A stretch of 64,000 nucleotides of DNA from assembly GCA_963814095.1 (NCBI GenBank), contig CAWFBT010000027.1, positions 248,001 to 312,000 of the forward strand, read 5' to 3'. The first letter of the stretch is position 1; each line of letters begins with the position of its first letter. The notes under the pieces were generated by a model, which saw nothing but the letters and a program-made list of their open reading frames with translations, ran no database searches and was not told the DNA's origin. Made by a program: the position numbers and the translations under genes. This DNA comes from JACVRW01 sp963814095. GTDB lineage: Bacteria; Actinomycetota; Thermoleophilia; Solirubrobacterales; Thermoleophilaceae. This document shows, piece after piece, positions 42,589 to 52,533 of the stretch.

Positions 42589-43361
42589 GCCGGCACCCCC
42601 TGGGGCTCCCAGCGGAAGCGGCGGGCGGCGACGGCGATCCCGCCCAGACCCCACAGCGCGAGCACGGCCGCGTTCCCGGCGTCGAACGACGCATCCCCGA
42701 GCGCGCTCTGAACGCCGGTGGTGAGGTGGTAGACGGGGAAGACCCGCGCGACGTCGGCGAGCCAGCTGGGCAGCTGGTCCACCGAGACGAAGATCCCGGA
42801 GATCAGCGAAAGCACGACGGCGATCAGCGGCAGCGCCGCGCTGGCGCTGTCGACGTCGCCGATCAGCGCCGTGGCGGCGATGCCGGCGCTGCACATCGCC
42901 GCGATGCCGAGGATGACGTAGAGCAGGAGGTCGCCGACCGCCGAACCGGAGATCTGGACGTCGTAGGCGAAGTGGCCGATCGCGAGCAGCACGACCGTCA
43001 TCAGCCCGACGGTCACGACGCAGCGCAGGACCGTCGCCACCATGAACGTCCAGGAGGGCACCGGGGTTCCGCGCAGGCGCTTCAGCTGCCCCGACTCGCG
43101 CTGCATCACGAGCGAGATCGCCAGCGAGTTGAAGCCGGCGAGCAGGATCGCGTAGGCGAGCATCGAGCCGGTGAAGTACGTGTGAGCGTTGACCGTGGCG
43201 CCGTTCAGATCGACGCTGTCGGTGCTCTTCACGAACACCGAGTTGAACATCACCAGCAGCACGATCGGGAAGACCAGGCTGAAGACGACCGCCCGGCGAT
43301 TGCGGGCGACGCTGACGAGCTGGTAGCCGGTCTGGGTCAAGACGAGTCGAAGCTCATTCAT
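42585..43361 (-). CDS. ABC-2 type transporter permease
   Basis: A 258-residue membrane protein with six hydrophobic segments (about 23-43, 65-85, 105-130, 140-165, 172-190, 225-245) and the ABC-2 feature MQRESGQLKRLRGTPVPSWT after the second TM. It forms the channel with the ATPase encoded just upstream (8-nt overlap). This DrrAB-like pair typically exports drugs or lipids. Confidence 0.87.
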   Translation of the reverse strand: MNELRLVLTQTGYQLVSVARNRRAVVFSLVFPIVLLVMFNSVFVKSTDSVDLNGATVNAHTYFTGSMLAYAILLAGFNSLAISLVMQRESGQLKRLRGTPVPSWTFMVATVLRCVVTVGLMTVVLLAIGHFAYDVQISGSAVGDLLLYVILGIAAMCSAGIAATALIGDVDSASAALPLIAVVLSLISGIFVSVDQLPSWLADVARVFPVYHLTTGVQSALGDASFDAGNAAVLALWGLGGIAVAARRFRWEPQGVPA

Positions 43362-44334
43362 GCTCCACCTCCTCCGCGGTCAGCTCGAGGAACATCTCCT
43401 CGAGCGTGGGGCGGATCACCTCGAGGCCGGACAGGTGGATGCCTTCGTGCACGGCCCAGCTCGTCAGCCGGTACAGCACCGGCTGCGGGTCGGCCACGCG
43501 GATGATCGCCAGCTCGCCCTCGACTTCGACGGGCGCGCCCGCCTCGTCGGCCACGTGGTGTCCGGCGAAGCCCTCGGGCAGGCGGAAACGGATCAGCGCG
43601 TCGGTGCGCAGCCCGGCGCCGATCTCCTCGACGCTTCCGATCGCGACCAGCTCGCCGTCGCGCAGGATCCCGATCCGGTCGGCAAGCCGCTGCGCCTCGT
43701 CCATGTAGTGCGTGGTCAGCAGGATCGTCCTGCCGAGCCCGCGCAGGCCGTCGATCATGCTCCAGGCGGCGCGGCGGGCGCTGGGGTCGAAGCCCGTGGT
43801 GGGCTCGTCGAGGAAGATCAGCTCGGGGTCGCCGGCGATGCCCACGGCCACGTCGACGCGGCGGCGCTGGCCCCCCGAGAGCCGCCCCACCCTCGCGTCG
43901 CCGACGTCCGCGAGCCCGGCGAGCTCGACCGTCTCCTCGACAGGGCGCGGAGCCGGGTAGAAGCTCGAGAAGAGCCGCACGGTCTCGCGCACGGTCAGGT
44001 TCGGGTCGAGCTCGCACTCCTGGAGCACGAGCCCGATGCGCTCGCGCCAGCGCCTCGCCGGACGGCCCGGGTCGGCGCCGAGCACCCGCGCCTCGCCGGA
44101 CGTGCGCCGCCGGTAGCCCTCCAGGATCTCGATCATCGTCGTCTTGCCCGCCCCGTTGGGGCCGAGCAGCGCGAAGATCTCCCCGCGCCGCACGTCGAAG
44201 CTGACGCCGCGCAGGGCCTCCGCCGGCCCGTAGGCCTTGTGCAGATCGCGAACCGCTATCGCCGCCGGCTCGTCGGGAAGGTCCGGCGTGGCGCCGTTCA
44301 GCTGCGCCTTCACCGGGGTGGTTGCAGTGGACAT
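43354..44334 (-). CDS. ABC transporter ATP-binding protein (DrrA-like)
   Basis: 326 residues. Walker A LLGPNGAGKTT (about 57-67), signature LSGGQRRRVDVAVG (about 153-166), Walker B ELIFLDEPTTGFDPSARRA and the H-loop TTHYMDEAQRLADRIGI. The C-terminal about 90 residues are the DUF4162-like accessory region. It pairs with the downstream permease. It lies directly after an OmpR-type regulator gene on the same strand, suggesting control by that system. Confidence 0.92.
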   Translation of the reverse strand: MSTATTPVKAQLNGATPDLPDEPAAIAVRDLHKAYGPAEALRGVSFDVRRGEIFALLGPNGAGKTTMIEILEGYRRRTSGEARVLGADPGRPARRWRERIGLVLQECELDPNLTVRETVRLFSSFYPAPRPVEETVELAGLADVGDARVGRLSGGQRRRVDVAVGIAGDPELIFLDEPTTGFDPSARRAAWSMIDGLRGLGRTILLTTHYMDEAQRLADRIGILRDGELVAIGSVEEIGAGLRTDALIRFRLPEGFAGHHVADEAGAPVEVEGELAIIRVADPQPVLYRLTSWAVHEGIHLSGLEVIRPTLEEMFLELTAEEVEHE

Positions 44335-44382
44335 GCCGTCCAGTCCAGCGCCGTCAGATGAACCGCTGATGAGTGCCGCGCG

Positions 44383-45054
<672 letters not shown>

Positions 45055-45098
45055 CGCAGCCTCAGCATCGCACGCCGGGAGCGTCGCGCGCCGCCACC

Positions 45099-45104
45099 TA
45101 GAAT
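45099..45104 (+). promoter_or_regulatory. -10-like TAGAAT of ileS
   Basis: TAGAAT is 10 nt before the ileS ATG with no ribosome-binding site in between. Confidence 0.5.
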
Positions 45105-45114
45105 CGAACGCCCG

Positions 45115-48100
45115 ATGGCCCGTTACCGCCCGGTCGACAGCGCCCAGTCGTTCCCCGAGCTCGAGCAGAGCGTGCTCGAGCGCTGGCGCGAGCGCGACGT
45201 CTTCCACGAGTCGATCCGCCGCCGCGAGGGGGCGCCGCTGTTCACGTTCTCCGAGGGCCCGCCGACCGCCAACGGGCGCCCCGGCTCGCACCACGTGCTG
45301 AGCCGCATCTTCAAGGACGTCTTCCCGCGCTACCGCACGATGACCGGCCACCAGGTGCCGCGTAAGGGCGGGTGGGACTGCCACGGCCTGCCGGTCGAGC
45401 TCGAGATCGAGAAGGAGCTCGGCTTCACCAACAAGCACGACATCGAGCGCTACGGGATCGCCGAGTTCAACGCCAAGTGCCGCGAGTCGGTGCTGCGCTA
45501 CATCGACGAGTGGAACGCCCTGACCGAGCGGATCGGCTTCTGGATCGACACCGACGACGCCTACTACACGCTCTCGGACGACTACATCGAGTCGGTCTGG
45601 TGGGGGCTCAAGCAGGTCTACGACCAGGGGCTCCTGACCGAGGGCCACCGGGTCGTCCCCTACTGCCCGCGTTGCGGGACGGCGTTGTCGAGCCACGAGG
45701 TGGCGCTCGGCTACCGCGACACGATCGACCCGTCCGTGTTCGTGAAGTTCCCGCTGAAGGACGACCCGAGCGTGTCGCTGCTCGCCTGGACGACGATGCC
45801 CTGGACGCTCGTGCCGCACGCGGCGATCGCGGTCGATCCCGACGTGACCTACGCCCGCGCCCGGCTTGGCGAGGAGCGGTTCATCCTCGCGGAGTCGCTC
45901 GTCGAGCGCGTGCTCGGCGAGGAGGCCGAGATCGAGGAGACGATGCCGGGCTCGGCCCTGCTCGGCCTGCGCTACGAGCCGCCCTTCCCGTACATCACGG
46001 ACTACGGCGAGCGCGGGCACACGGTGCTCGCCGGCGACTTCGTGTCGACCGAGGACGGCACCGGCGTCGTCCACACGGGCGCCGCCTTCGGCGAGGACGA
46101 CTTCCGGCTCGCCACCGACAACGGGCTCACGATCCACAACCCGGTGCGCCCGGACGGGACGTTCGACGAGCGCACCGGGCCGTTCGCGGGAATGAACGTG
46201 CGCGCGGCCGACCCGCCCATCATCGACGCGCTGCGCGAGTCGGGCCGGCTCTACCGCGCGGGCGAGTACGAGCACGCCTACCCGCACTGCTGGCGCTGCG
46301 ACACGCCGCTCATCTACTACGCCAAGACGGGCTGGTACGTGCGCACCACCGAGCGCCGCGAGGAGCTGCTGGCCGCCAACGAGACGATCAACTGGTACCC
46401 CGAGCACATCAAGCACGGGCGCTTCGGCAAGTGGCTCGAGAACAACGTCGACTGGGCGCTCTCGCGCGAGCGCTACTGGGGCACGCCGCTGCCGATCTGG
46501 CGCGCCGACGACGGCGAGGTCATCTGCATCGGCTCGCGCGACGAGCTGCGCACGCTGGGCGCCGAGATCCCCGACGACCTGCACCGGCCGTTCGTGGATG
46601 ACGTGACCTTCGAGCGCGACGGCAAGATCTTCCGGCGCGTGCCCGACCTGATCGACGTGTGGTGGGACTCGGGCTCGATGCCGTTCGCGCAGTTGCACGC
46701 CCCGTTCGAGAACGAGGACGTGTTCGAGGAGCGCTTCCCGGCGGACTACATCTGCGAGGGGCTCGACCAGACGCGCGGCTGGTTCTACTCGATGCTCGCG
46801 ATCTCGGTGCTGCTGTTCGGGAAGAGCTCCTACAGGACCTGTCTCTGCCTCGGCCTGATCCTCGACCCGGACGGCCAGAAGATGTCCAAGTCGAAGGGCA
46901 ACGTCGTGGTTCCGTGGGACGTCCTCGACACCCACGGCGCCGATGCCTTCCGCTGGTACTACTTCACCTCCAAGCAGCCCTGGGACGGCTACCGCTTCTC
47001 GCTCGAGACGGTCGGCGAGTCGGTGCGGCAGTTCCTCAAGCCGCTCTGGAACACCTACGCGTTCTACGTCCTCTACGCGAACGTCAACGAGCCGCTCTCG
47101 GAGGGCGAGGAGAGCGACCTCGACCGCTGGATCCGCTCACGGCTCGCCGCCACCACCGAGCGCGTGCGCGAGCGGATGGACGACTACGACACGACCTTCG
47201 CCGGTCGTGCGATCGCCGAGTTCGTCGACGAGCTGTCGAACTGGTACGTGCGGCTGTCGCGGCGGCGCTTCTGGGACGGCGACCGGGTCGCCTTCGAGAC
47301 GCTGCACGAGTGCCTCGTGACGGTGGCGAAGCTGCTCGCCCCGCTCACGCCATTCATCGCCGACGAGATCTACGAGAACCTCGACGGCTCCGAGCCCTCC
47401 GTCCATCTGGGCGACTTCCCACGGCCGGGCGAGCGCGACGAGCAGCTCGAGTGGGACATGCGCGTGGTGCGCGACGCCGTCGAGCTCGGCCGCGCCGCGC
47501 GCGCGCACGCGAAGCTGAAGGTGCGTCAGCCGCTGCGCGAGGCCGTGGTCGTGGCCGCGGACCGCGAGCGCACCGCGATCGAGCGGCTCGACTCGCTGCT
47601 CACCGAGGAGCTCAACGTCAAGTCCGTGCGCTACGTGTCCGAGGCGGACGAGCTGGGGCGCTTCGAGCTGAAGCCGAACTACAGGGCGCTTGGACCGCGC
47701 TTCGGCAAGAACATGCCGCAGGTCGCGGCCGCGATCTCTTCGCTCGACCCGTCGAAGCTGCGCGACGGCGGCAGCGCCGGCGTCAGCATCGACGGCCAGG
47801 AGCACCAGATCGGCCCCGAGGACGTGCAGATGACGCTGCAGCCGCTCGACGGCTACCAGGTGGAGCGCTCGGGGACGCACGCAGTGGCGCTCAACCTCGA
47901 GCTCGACGACGAGCTGCGCCGCGAGGCGCTCGCCCGCGAGGTCGTGCATGCGGTGCAGGCGGCGCGCAAGAACGCCGGCCTGAACGTCGAGGACCGGATC
48001 GCGCTGACGCTCGGCGGCGACGGCGAGCTGCTCGATGCGGCGCGCGCGCACGAGGGCTATCTCGCGCGCGAGACGCTCGCGACCTCGCTGTCGTACGACG

Positions 48101-48165
48101 GTCCCGACGGCGCCGCGGCCGACATCGAGGGCCGCCAGTTGCGGATCTCGGTCGAGCGCCAGTAG
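45115..48165 (+). CDS. ileS: isoleucyl-tRNA synthetase, long form
   Basis: A 1016-residue class I aminoacyl-tRNA synthetase that charges tRNA-Ile and edits valine. The HIGH-equivalent is GSHH at 57-60 (PPTANGRPGSHHVL), the CP1 editing insert lies at about 190-390, and KMSKS is at 589-593 (GQKMSKSKGN). An anticodon-binding domain and a long C-terminal extension follow. The order and length fit the eukaryote-like IleRS2 type common in actinobacteria, which is generally less sensitive to mupirocin. The open frame starts far upstream, but the ATG at 45115 begins the homology and has TAGAAT before it. Confidence 0.96.
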   Translation: MARYRPVDSAQSFPELEQSVLERWRERDVFHESIRRREGAPLFTFSEGPPTANGRPGSHHVLSRIFKDVFPRYRTMTGHQVPRKGGWDCHGLPVELEIEKELGFTNKHDIERYGIAEFNAKCRESVLRYIDEWNALTERIGFWIDTDDAYYTLSDDYIESVWWGLKQVYDQGLLTEGHRVVPYCPRCGTALSSHEVALGYRDTIDPSVFVKFPLKDDPSVSLLAWTTMPWTLVPHAAIAVDPDVTYARARLGEERFILAESLVERVLGEEAEIEETMPGSALLGLRYEPPFPYITDYGERGHTVLAGDFVSTEDGTGVVHTGAAFGEDDFRLATDNGLTIHNPVRPDGTFDERTGPFAGMNVRAADPPIIDALRESGRLYRAGEYEHAYPHCWRCDTPLIYYAKTGWYVRTTERREELLAANETINWYPEHIKHGRFGKWLENNVDWALSRERYWGTPLPIWRADDGEVICIGSRDELRTLGAEIPDDLHRPFVDDVTFERDGKIFRRVPDLIDVWWDSGSMPFAQLHAPFENEDVFEERFPADYICEGLDQTRGWFYSMLAISVLLFGKSSYRTCLCLGLILDPDGQKMSKSKGNVVVPWDVLDTHGADAFRWYYFTSKQPWDGYRFSLETVGESVRQFLKPLWNTYAFYVLYANVNEPLSEGEESDLDRWIRSRLAATTERVRERMDDYDTTFAGRAIAEFVDELSNWYVRLSRRRFWDGDRVAFETLHECLVTVAKLLAPLTPFIADEIYENLDGSEPSVHLGDFPRPGERDEQLEWDMRVVRDAVELGRAARAHAKLKVRQPLREAVVVAADRERTAIERLDSLLTEELNVKSVRYVSEADELGRFELKPNYRALGPRFGKNMPQVAAAISSLDPSKLRDGGSAGVSIDGQEHQIGPEDVQMTLQPLDGYQVERSGTHAVALNLELDDELRREALAREVVHAVQAARKNAGLNVEDRIALTLGGDGELLDAARAHEGYLARETLATSLSYDGPDGAAADIEGRQLRISVERQ

Positions 48166-48205
48166 TGCGCAAGCAGCCGGCTCGGCCGGCTGCGCAGCGT
48201 TTGAG

Positions 48206-48211
48206 TAGTCT
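48206..48211 (+). promoter_or_regulatory. -10-like TAGTCT of the membrane protein gene
   Basis: TAGTCT lies 9 nt before the ATG at 48221, 41 bp past the ileS stop. Confidence 0.45.
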
Positions 48212-48220
48212 GGCGCCGCC

Positions 48221-48646
48221 ATGAAGCTGCCGCCGCTCTTCGAGGACCGGCCGTTCGTAGTGCAGCTGGTCGGCGCGATCGTCGTGCCGGTGGTCTTCGG
48301 GATCGTCACAGGCCTCGCACTCGGCTGGAACGGGATCGTCTACTGGATCCTGGTCGGACCGCTGGCGATCATCGGCGGCTTCCTCGGCGGTATGGAGCAC
48401 AACGGCGCGGACGAGGGCTTCGTGCGCGGCCTGCTCGGCGGGCTCGTCTACGGCAGCTTCGTGCTGATCGGATTCGAGATCGTCAACACCGAGGCGAAGG
48501 CCTACCTGGGCGAGCCGCAGGTCGGGCTCGTGTTCGCGACCACGCTGATAGGCGGCGTGCTGGGCGCGCTCGGCGGCGCCTACCGCGCGAAGCTCGAGCG
48601 CGACCAGGCGGGGGGCGCTCCCCCTACGGCTTCAGCAGCACCTTGA
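48221..48646 (+). CDS. small integral membrane protein
   Basis: 141 residues with three or four Gly-rich hydrophobic segments (about 14-36, 40-57, 66-87, 102-122) and a short polar C-terminus. The repeated GGFLGGMEHNGADEGFVRG / GGVLGALGGAYRAK pattern suggests an internal duplication. No family assigned. The 3' end overlaps the convergent dehydrogenase gene by 23 nt. Confidence 0.65.
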   Translation: MKLPPLFEDRPFVVQLVGAIVVPVVFGIVTGLALGWNGIVYWILVGPLAIIGGFLGGMEHNGADEGFVRGLLGGLVYGSFVLIGFEIVNTEAKAYLGEPQVGLVFATTLIGGVLGALGGAYRAKLERDQAGGAPPTASAAP

Positions 48647-49809
48647 TCGCGCCGTCGCGCTTCTTCTGAAACGTCTCGTAGGCCTCGGGGGCCTGATCGA
48701 GCGGCACGCGGTGGGTGGCGAAGTCGTCCACTCCGAGCGGGTCGTCGTCTGTCAGCAGCGGCAGGATGTCGTCGATCCAGCGCCGCACGTTCGCCTGGCC
48801 CATGCGCAGCTGGATCTGCTTGTCGAACAGGGTCATCATCGGCATCGGGTCGGTCATCGCCCCGTAGACGCCGCTCAGCGAGATCGTGCCACCGCGCCGC
48901 ACCAGATCGATCGCGAGGTGCAGGGCGCCCAGCGAGTCGACGCCTGCGGTCCTCATGAGCCGCGCGGCGACGGCGTCCGGCAGCATGCCCGTCATCTGCT
49001 GGGCGAACTTGCCGGCCGGCGATCCGTGCGCCTCCATGCCGACCGCGTCGATCACGGCGTCGGGACCACGGCCGCCGGTGGCCTCGCGGATCGGCGCCGG
49101 CGATGTCGCCGTTGTAGCTCTGCAGGTCGAACACCTCGACGCCGCGGTCGCGCGCGCGCTGGAGGCGCTCGGGCACCAGGTCGATGCCGATGACCTTCCC
49201 CGCTCCCCGCTGCAGGCCGATCCGGCACGACATGTCGCCGATCGGCCCGAGCCCGAGGACGGCGAGCGTGCCGCCCTCGGGCACGTCCGCGTACGAGACG
49301 GCCTGCCACGCCGTCGGCAGCACGTCTGAGAGGTAGACGAAGCGGTCATCCGGCGGGCCCTCCGGGACCTTGATCGGGCCGTACTGGGCCTGCGGGACCC
49401 GCAGGAACTCGGCCTGGCCGCCGGGCACCTGCCCGTACAGCTTCGTGTAGCCGAACAGCGCCGCCCCCGTGCCCTCGTCGCGGACCTGGGTCGTCTCGCA
49501 CTGGGACTGGAGGCCCTGATCGCACATGAAGCAGTGCCCGCAGGAGATGTTGAACGGGATCACGACTCGGTCGCCAGGACCGATGTGCTCGACCTCCGAG
49601 CCCACCTCCTCGACGACTCCCATCGGCTCGTGCCCCAGGATGTCGCCCTCGTCGATGAAGGGCCCCATCACCTCGTAGAGGTGCAGGTCGGAGCCACAGA
49701 TGCCCGTCGACGTGACGCGGATGATCGCGTCCGTGGGAGCCTCGATTGCCGGGTCCCGGACGGTGTCCACCCGGACGTCTCGCTTGCCATGGAAGGTGAC
49801 TGCTTTCAC
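48624..49809 (-). CDS. zinc-dependent alcohol dehydrogenase (one frameshift)
   Basis: 394 residues after a +1 correction at about 49093-49105 (before IREATGGRGPDAVIDAVGME). MDR-family motifs: catalytic zinc GICGSDLHLYE, GHEPMGVVEEVG, the structural-zinc Cys cluster SCGHCFMCDQGLQSQC, and the NAD-binding LGLGPIGDMSCRIGLQRGAG. The sequence resembles the glutathione-independent formaldehyde dehydrogenase-like subgroup often found in actinobacteria. Substrate unknown. Confidence 0.87.
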
Positions 49810-49898
49810 CCGCCCCGCCTACCCGGCGTGACGCCTGCTTAACGCTCCCGCGCCGGGTAAGAGCGCGCCAGTCGATTCCCCTATTCAAGGAGGGCAAG

Positions 49899-49931
49899 AT
49901 GGAGGAGAGCCGCAAGGGGCTGGCGGGCTGA
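49899..49931 (+). CDS. 10-residue leader ORF with strong ribosome-binding site
   Basis: AAGGAGGG precedes an ATG that encodes MEESRKGLAG and stops at TGATG, where the last A is also the first base of the next ATG. It may couple translation to the following gene. Alternatively a 2-nt insertion or 1-nt deletion has split the true N-terminus from the downstream frame. Confidence 0.4.
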   Translation: MEESRKGLAG

Positions 49932-50419
49932 TGGCCGAGCTCACCGTTCTGGAGGAGAAGCTCGCGGAGGTGCTCGGCCTCGCCATGGCCGCCCAGGACG
50001 CGACGCGCAAGGTCGAGGGGCTGACCGAGGACGAGAGCCTGGCCCAGACGCTCGCGCGCATGCGCGACGAGGCGGAGCAGACCGAGGAGCGCTGCACGGC
50101 GCTCGCCGAGGAGCTCGACGGCAAGAAGACGGCCGTCCTCGAGAAGGCGCGCGAGACGAAGGGCGAGGCCTCCGAGATGATGAAGACGTACCTCGGTGAC
50201 GACGCCGAGGCACTCGACGGCTTCGAGTTCCTGACGATGGCCGAGGCCGCCGAGGTGGGCCACTGGTCGGTGCTGCGCAAGCTGAACGAGCGTGCCTCGC
50301 AGCAGGAGCTCAGTGAGCTGATCGACTGGGCCCTGCCGATCCAGGAGCGCCACTTCAAGGAGGCGCTTGACGGCTCGCTCGAGCTTGCCGGCCAGGAGGA
50401 CCCGAACGAGCCTTCCTGA
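49931..50419 (+). CDS. helical protein, possibly ferritin-like
   Basis: A 162-residue acidic, almost all-helical protein. The first half (about 1-75) is Glu/Ala-rich and coiled-coil prone; the second half has GFEFLTMAEAAEVGHWSVLR and ELIDWALPIQERHFKEALDG, with Glu and His spaced as in ferritin-like (DUF892/YciF) bundles. Assignment to that family is tentative. Translation probably depends on the short ORF just upstream. Confidence 0.6.
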   Translation: MAELTVLEEKLAEVLGLAMAAQDATRKVEGLTEDESLAQTLARMRDEAEQTEERCTALAEELDGKKTAVLEKARETKGEASEMMKTYLGDDAEALDGFEFLTMAEAAEVGHWSVLRKLNERASQQELSELIDWALPIQERHFKEALDGSLELAGQEDPNEPS

Positions 50420-50425
50420 GCGCGT

Positions 50426-51385
50426 TCAGAGATGGAGGCGGCCGAGCGCCGCCTCCGTCTCTTTCATCAGCCGCGTGACGATCTCCCCGGCGGGGGCCAC
50501 GTCGTGCACGAGTCCGGCCGACTGGCCGGTGAACGGCAGCCGGTCGTGCCCGCCGCCCGCCCGCACGTCGGCGACGAAGGAGCGGCCGACGCTCGCCGGG
50601 TCCACCGACTCGGGGTCCGCCTCGAGCTGATCGATCAGCGGCGTCCGCAACGCCCGCGGTGCGGGCGCTCGCCCCGGCGGCAGCTCGAGCGTGAACGGCG
50701 GCATCACCCGCTCACTGCCCGGAACCTTCACGGCGTCAGTGGCGTCGGCCGCCACGATGCGCTCCTTCCACGACCGGTCGATCGCCATCTCGGTGCTCGC
50801 CAAGAAGCGCGTGCCGAGCAGCACTCCCTCGGCGCCGAGCGCGAGCGCCGCGGCGATCCCGCGGCCGTCGGCGATGCCGCCGGCGGCCAGTACCGGGACG
50901 TCACCCGCGACGTCGACCACCTGCGGCACCAACACCATCGTCGAGACCCAGCCCGAGTTGCCCCCCGCCTCCCAGCCCTGCGCCACGAGCACGTCGGCAC
51001 CCAGCTCGAGCGCGAGCTCGGCGGAGTGCCGGTCGCCCACCTGTTGCATCCACAGCGCACCGGCGCCGTGCGCCGCCGCGATCCACTCGCGCGGAATGCC
51101 CATGTGGAAGGAGACGACCGGCGGCGCCGACTCGAGGATGGCGGCGAAGACCTCCTCGTCGAACGGGCGGCCGGTGTGGTTGATCGCGAATGGTCGCTCG
51201 GTCAGCTCGCGCAGGCGAGTCCACTGCCGGCGCAGCTCCTCCGGGCTGCGAACGGCGGTCCCCACGCTGCCGAGGCCACCCGCGTTCGAGACGGCCGCGG
51301 CGAGCTCGACCTGATCCCACGGGCCGAACGGTGCCAGTGCGATCGGGATCTCGATGCCGAGCAGCTCGCAGAACCGAGTCCGCAC
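50426..51385 (-). CDS. nitronate monooxygenase family protein
   Basis: A 319-residue FMN-binding TIM barrel of the 2-nitropropane dioxygenase/NMO family. It starts RFCELLGIEIPIALAPFGPW and has VSFHMGIP, VAQGWEAGGNSGWVSTMVLV (substrate His region, here without His), and the phosphate-binding VPVLAAGGIADGRGIAAALA and GAEGVLLGTRFLAS. The replacement of the usual EAGGH by EAGGN suggests a different substrate from classical nitronate enzymes. It overlaps no neighbour; 6 nt separate its stop from the helical protein gene. Confidence 0.87.
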   Translation of the reverse strand: MRTRFCELLGIEIPIALAPFGPWDQVELAAAVSNAGGLGSVGTAVRSPEELRRQWTRLRELTERPFAINHTGRPFDEEVFAAILESAPPVVSFHMGIPREWIAAAHGAGALWMQQVGDRHSAELALELGADVLVAQGWEAGGNSGWVSTMVLVPQVVDVAGDVPVLAAGGIADGRGIAAALALGAEGVLLGTRFLASTEMAIDRSWKERIVAADATDAVKVPGSERVMPPFTLELPPGRAPAPRALRTPLIDQLEADPESVDPASVGRSFVADVRAGGGHDRLPFTGQSAGLVHDVAPAGEIVTRLMKETEAALGRLHL

Positions 51386-51422
51386 ACGCTCACGATCCCA
51401 GACCAGCCGCTGTGGTGTCGGC

Positions 51423-51752
51423 TTAGGCGGAGAGCGACGGCTCGAGCTCCTGCAGGAGCCTGCTCTTCGGCACCGCGCCGATGATCTGATGCACCGGGGC
51501 GCCGTTCTTGAACAGGAGGAGCATCGGGATCGACATCACGTTGTACTGAGCCGCGATCTGCGGGTTGTCGTCAACGTTCAGCTTCACCACGCGCACGTCC
51601 TCGCGCTCTGAGTCGAGCTCTTCGAGATGCGGAGCGATGATCCGGCAGGGACCACACCAGGGCGCCCAGAAGTCGACCAGCACGGGCTGCTCGGACTCGA
51701 GAACCTCGGCCTGGAAGTTGTTATCGGTCACCTCTGGGAGTGCGCCTGCCAC
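51423..51752 (-). CDS. trxA: thioredoxin
   Basis: A 109-residue thioredoxin with the active site W32-C33-G34-P35-C36, VDFWAPW before it and the cis-Pro loop YNVMSIPMLLLFKNG. It is a general disulphide reductant in the cytosol. The start is GTG 51752 with AAGGAG 5 nt upstream; the long open frame further upstream belongs to no protein. Confidence 0.95.
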   Translation of the reverse strand: MAGALPEVTDNNFQAEVLESEQPVLVDFWAPWCGPCRIIAPHLEELDSEREDVRVVKLNVDDNPQIAAQYNVMSIPMLLLFKNGAPVHQIIGAVPKSRLLQELEPSLSA

Positions 51753-51796
51753 GTCTGCTCCTTGTCGGGGGGTCACTTCAGAAAGTATAGCGCTGG

Positions 51797-52510
51797 TCAC
51801 GCGCGTAGCCGCAGGAGCGGCACCTTCCAGACCGCCTCGAGTGCGATCCGGGTCGTCATCTTGGACGTCCCCACGGACCGCTCGCGAAACAGGATCGGTA
51901 CCTCGGCCACCCTGAAGCCGGCGCGCACCGCCTTGTAGGTCAGCTCGATCTGGAAGCCGTAGCCGTCGGCGTGGACGTGCTCGAGGTCGATCGACTCGAG
52001 CACGCGGCGGTGGAAGCACTTGAAGCCGCCGGTGAGATCGCGAACCGGCACGCCCAGCAGGATGCGCGCGTAGGCCGAGCCGCCGCGCGACAGGAGCCGC
52101 CGCAGCCGCCCCCAGGAGGTCACGCCGCCGCCGGGTACGTAGCGCGAGCCGAGCACGAGATCGGCGGTCTCGGCGGCCGCGATCAGGCGCGGCAGGTCGG
52201 CAGGGTCGTGCGAGAAGTCGGAGTCCATCTCGAGCACGAGCTCGGCCCCGTTCGCGAGCGCGAGCGCGAAGCCCGCCAGGTAGGCGCGGCCGAGTCCCTG
52301 CTTGCGATCGCGGTGCAGCACCCGTACCGGCTCGAGCTCCTCGGCGAGCCCGCTCGCGATCCGACCGGTGCCGTCCGGCGAGCCGTCGTCGACGACGAGG
52401 ATGGTGTGCTCGAGGCCGGTCGACTCGAGCTGGACCAGCGCCGCCCGCACGAGCCCCTCGATGTTCTCGGCCTCGTTGTAGGTGGGCAGGATGAGCCAGG
52501 CACCGGGCAA
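51797..52510 (-). CDS. polyprenol-phosphate glycosyltransferase (GT2, Ppm1/DPM-like)
   Basis: A 237-residue GT2 enzyme: WLILPTYNEAENIEGLVRAA at 5-24, VVDDGSPDGTGRIASGLAEE (nucleotide-sugar site) and the DxD-type EMDSDFSHDPADLPRL, then LTGGFKCFHRRVLESIDL. The resemblance is to dolichol/polyprenol-phosphate mannosyltransferase, which makes lipid-linked mannose for protein or lipoglycan mannosylation. It starts at TTG with TAGGGT 9 nt upstream, in a promoter shared with polX. Confidence 0.88.
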   Translation of the reverse strand: MPGAWLILPTYNEAENIEGLVRAALVQLESTGLEHTILVVDDGSPDGTGRIASGLAEELEPVRVLHRDRKQGLGRAYLAGFALALANGAELVLEMDSDFSHDPADLPRLIAAAETADLVLGSRYVPGGGVTSWGRLRRLLSRGGSAYARILLGVPVRDLTGGFKCFHRRVLESIDLEHVHADGYGFQIELTYKAVRAGFRVAEVPILFRERSVGTSKMTTRIALEAVWKVPLLRLRA

Positions 52511-52518
52511 GAGGCGCG

Positions 52519-52525
52519 TACCCTA
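52519..52525. promoter_or_regulatory. shared -10 site TACCCTA/TAGGGTA
   Basis: In the 23-bp gap between the divergent glycosyltransferase (TTG 52510) and polX (ATG 52534), TACCCT (plus, 52519-52524) and TAGGGT (minus, 52525-52520) overlap almost completely. Each is exactly 9 nt from its start codon, so one 7-bp site could fire in both directions. Confidence 0.55.
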
Positions 52526-52533
52526 GCCGGGCA

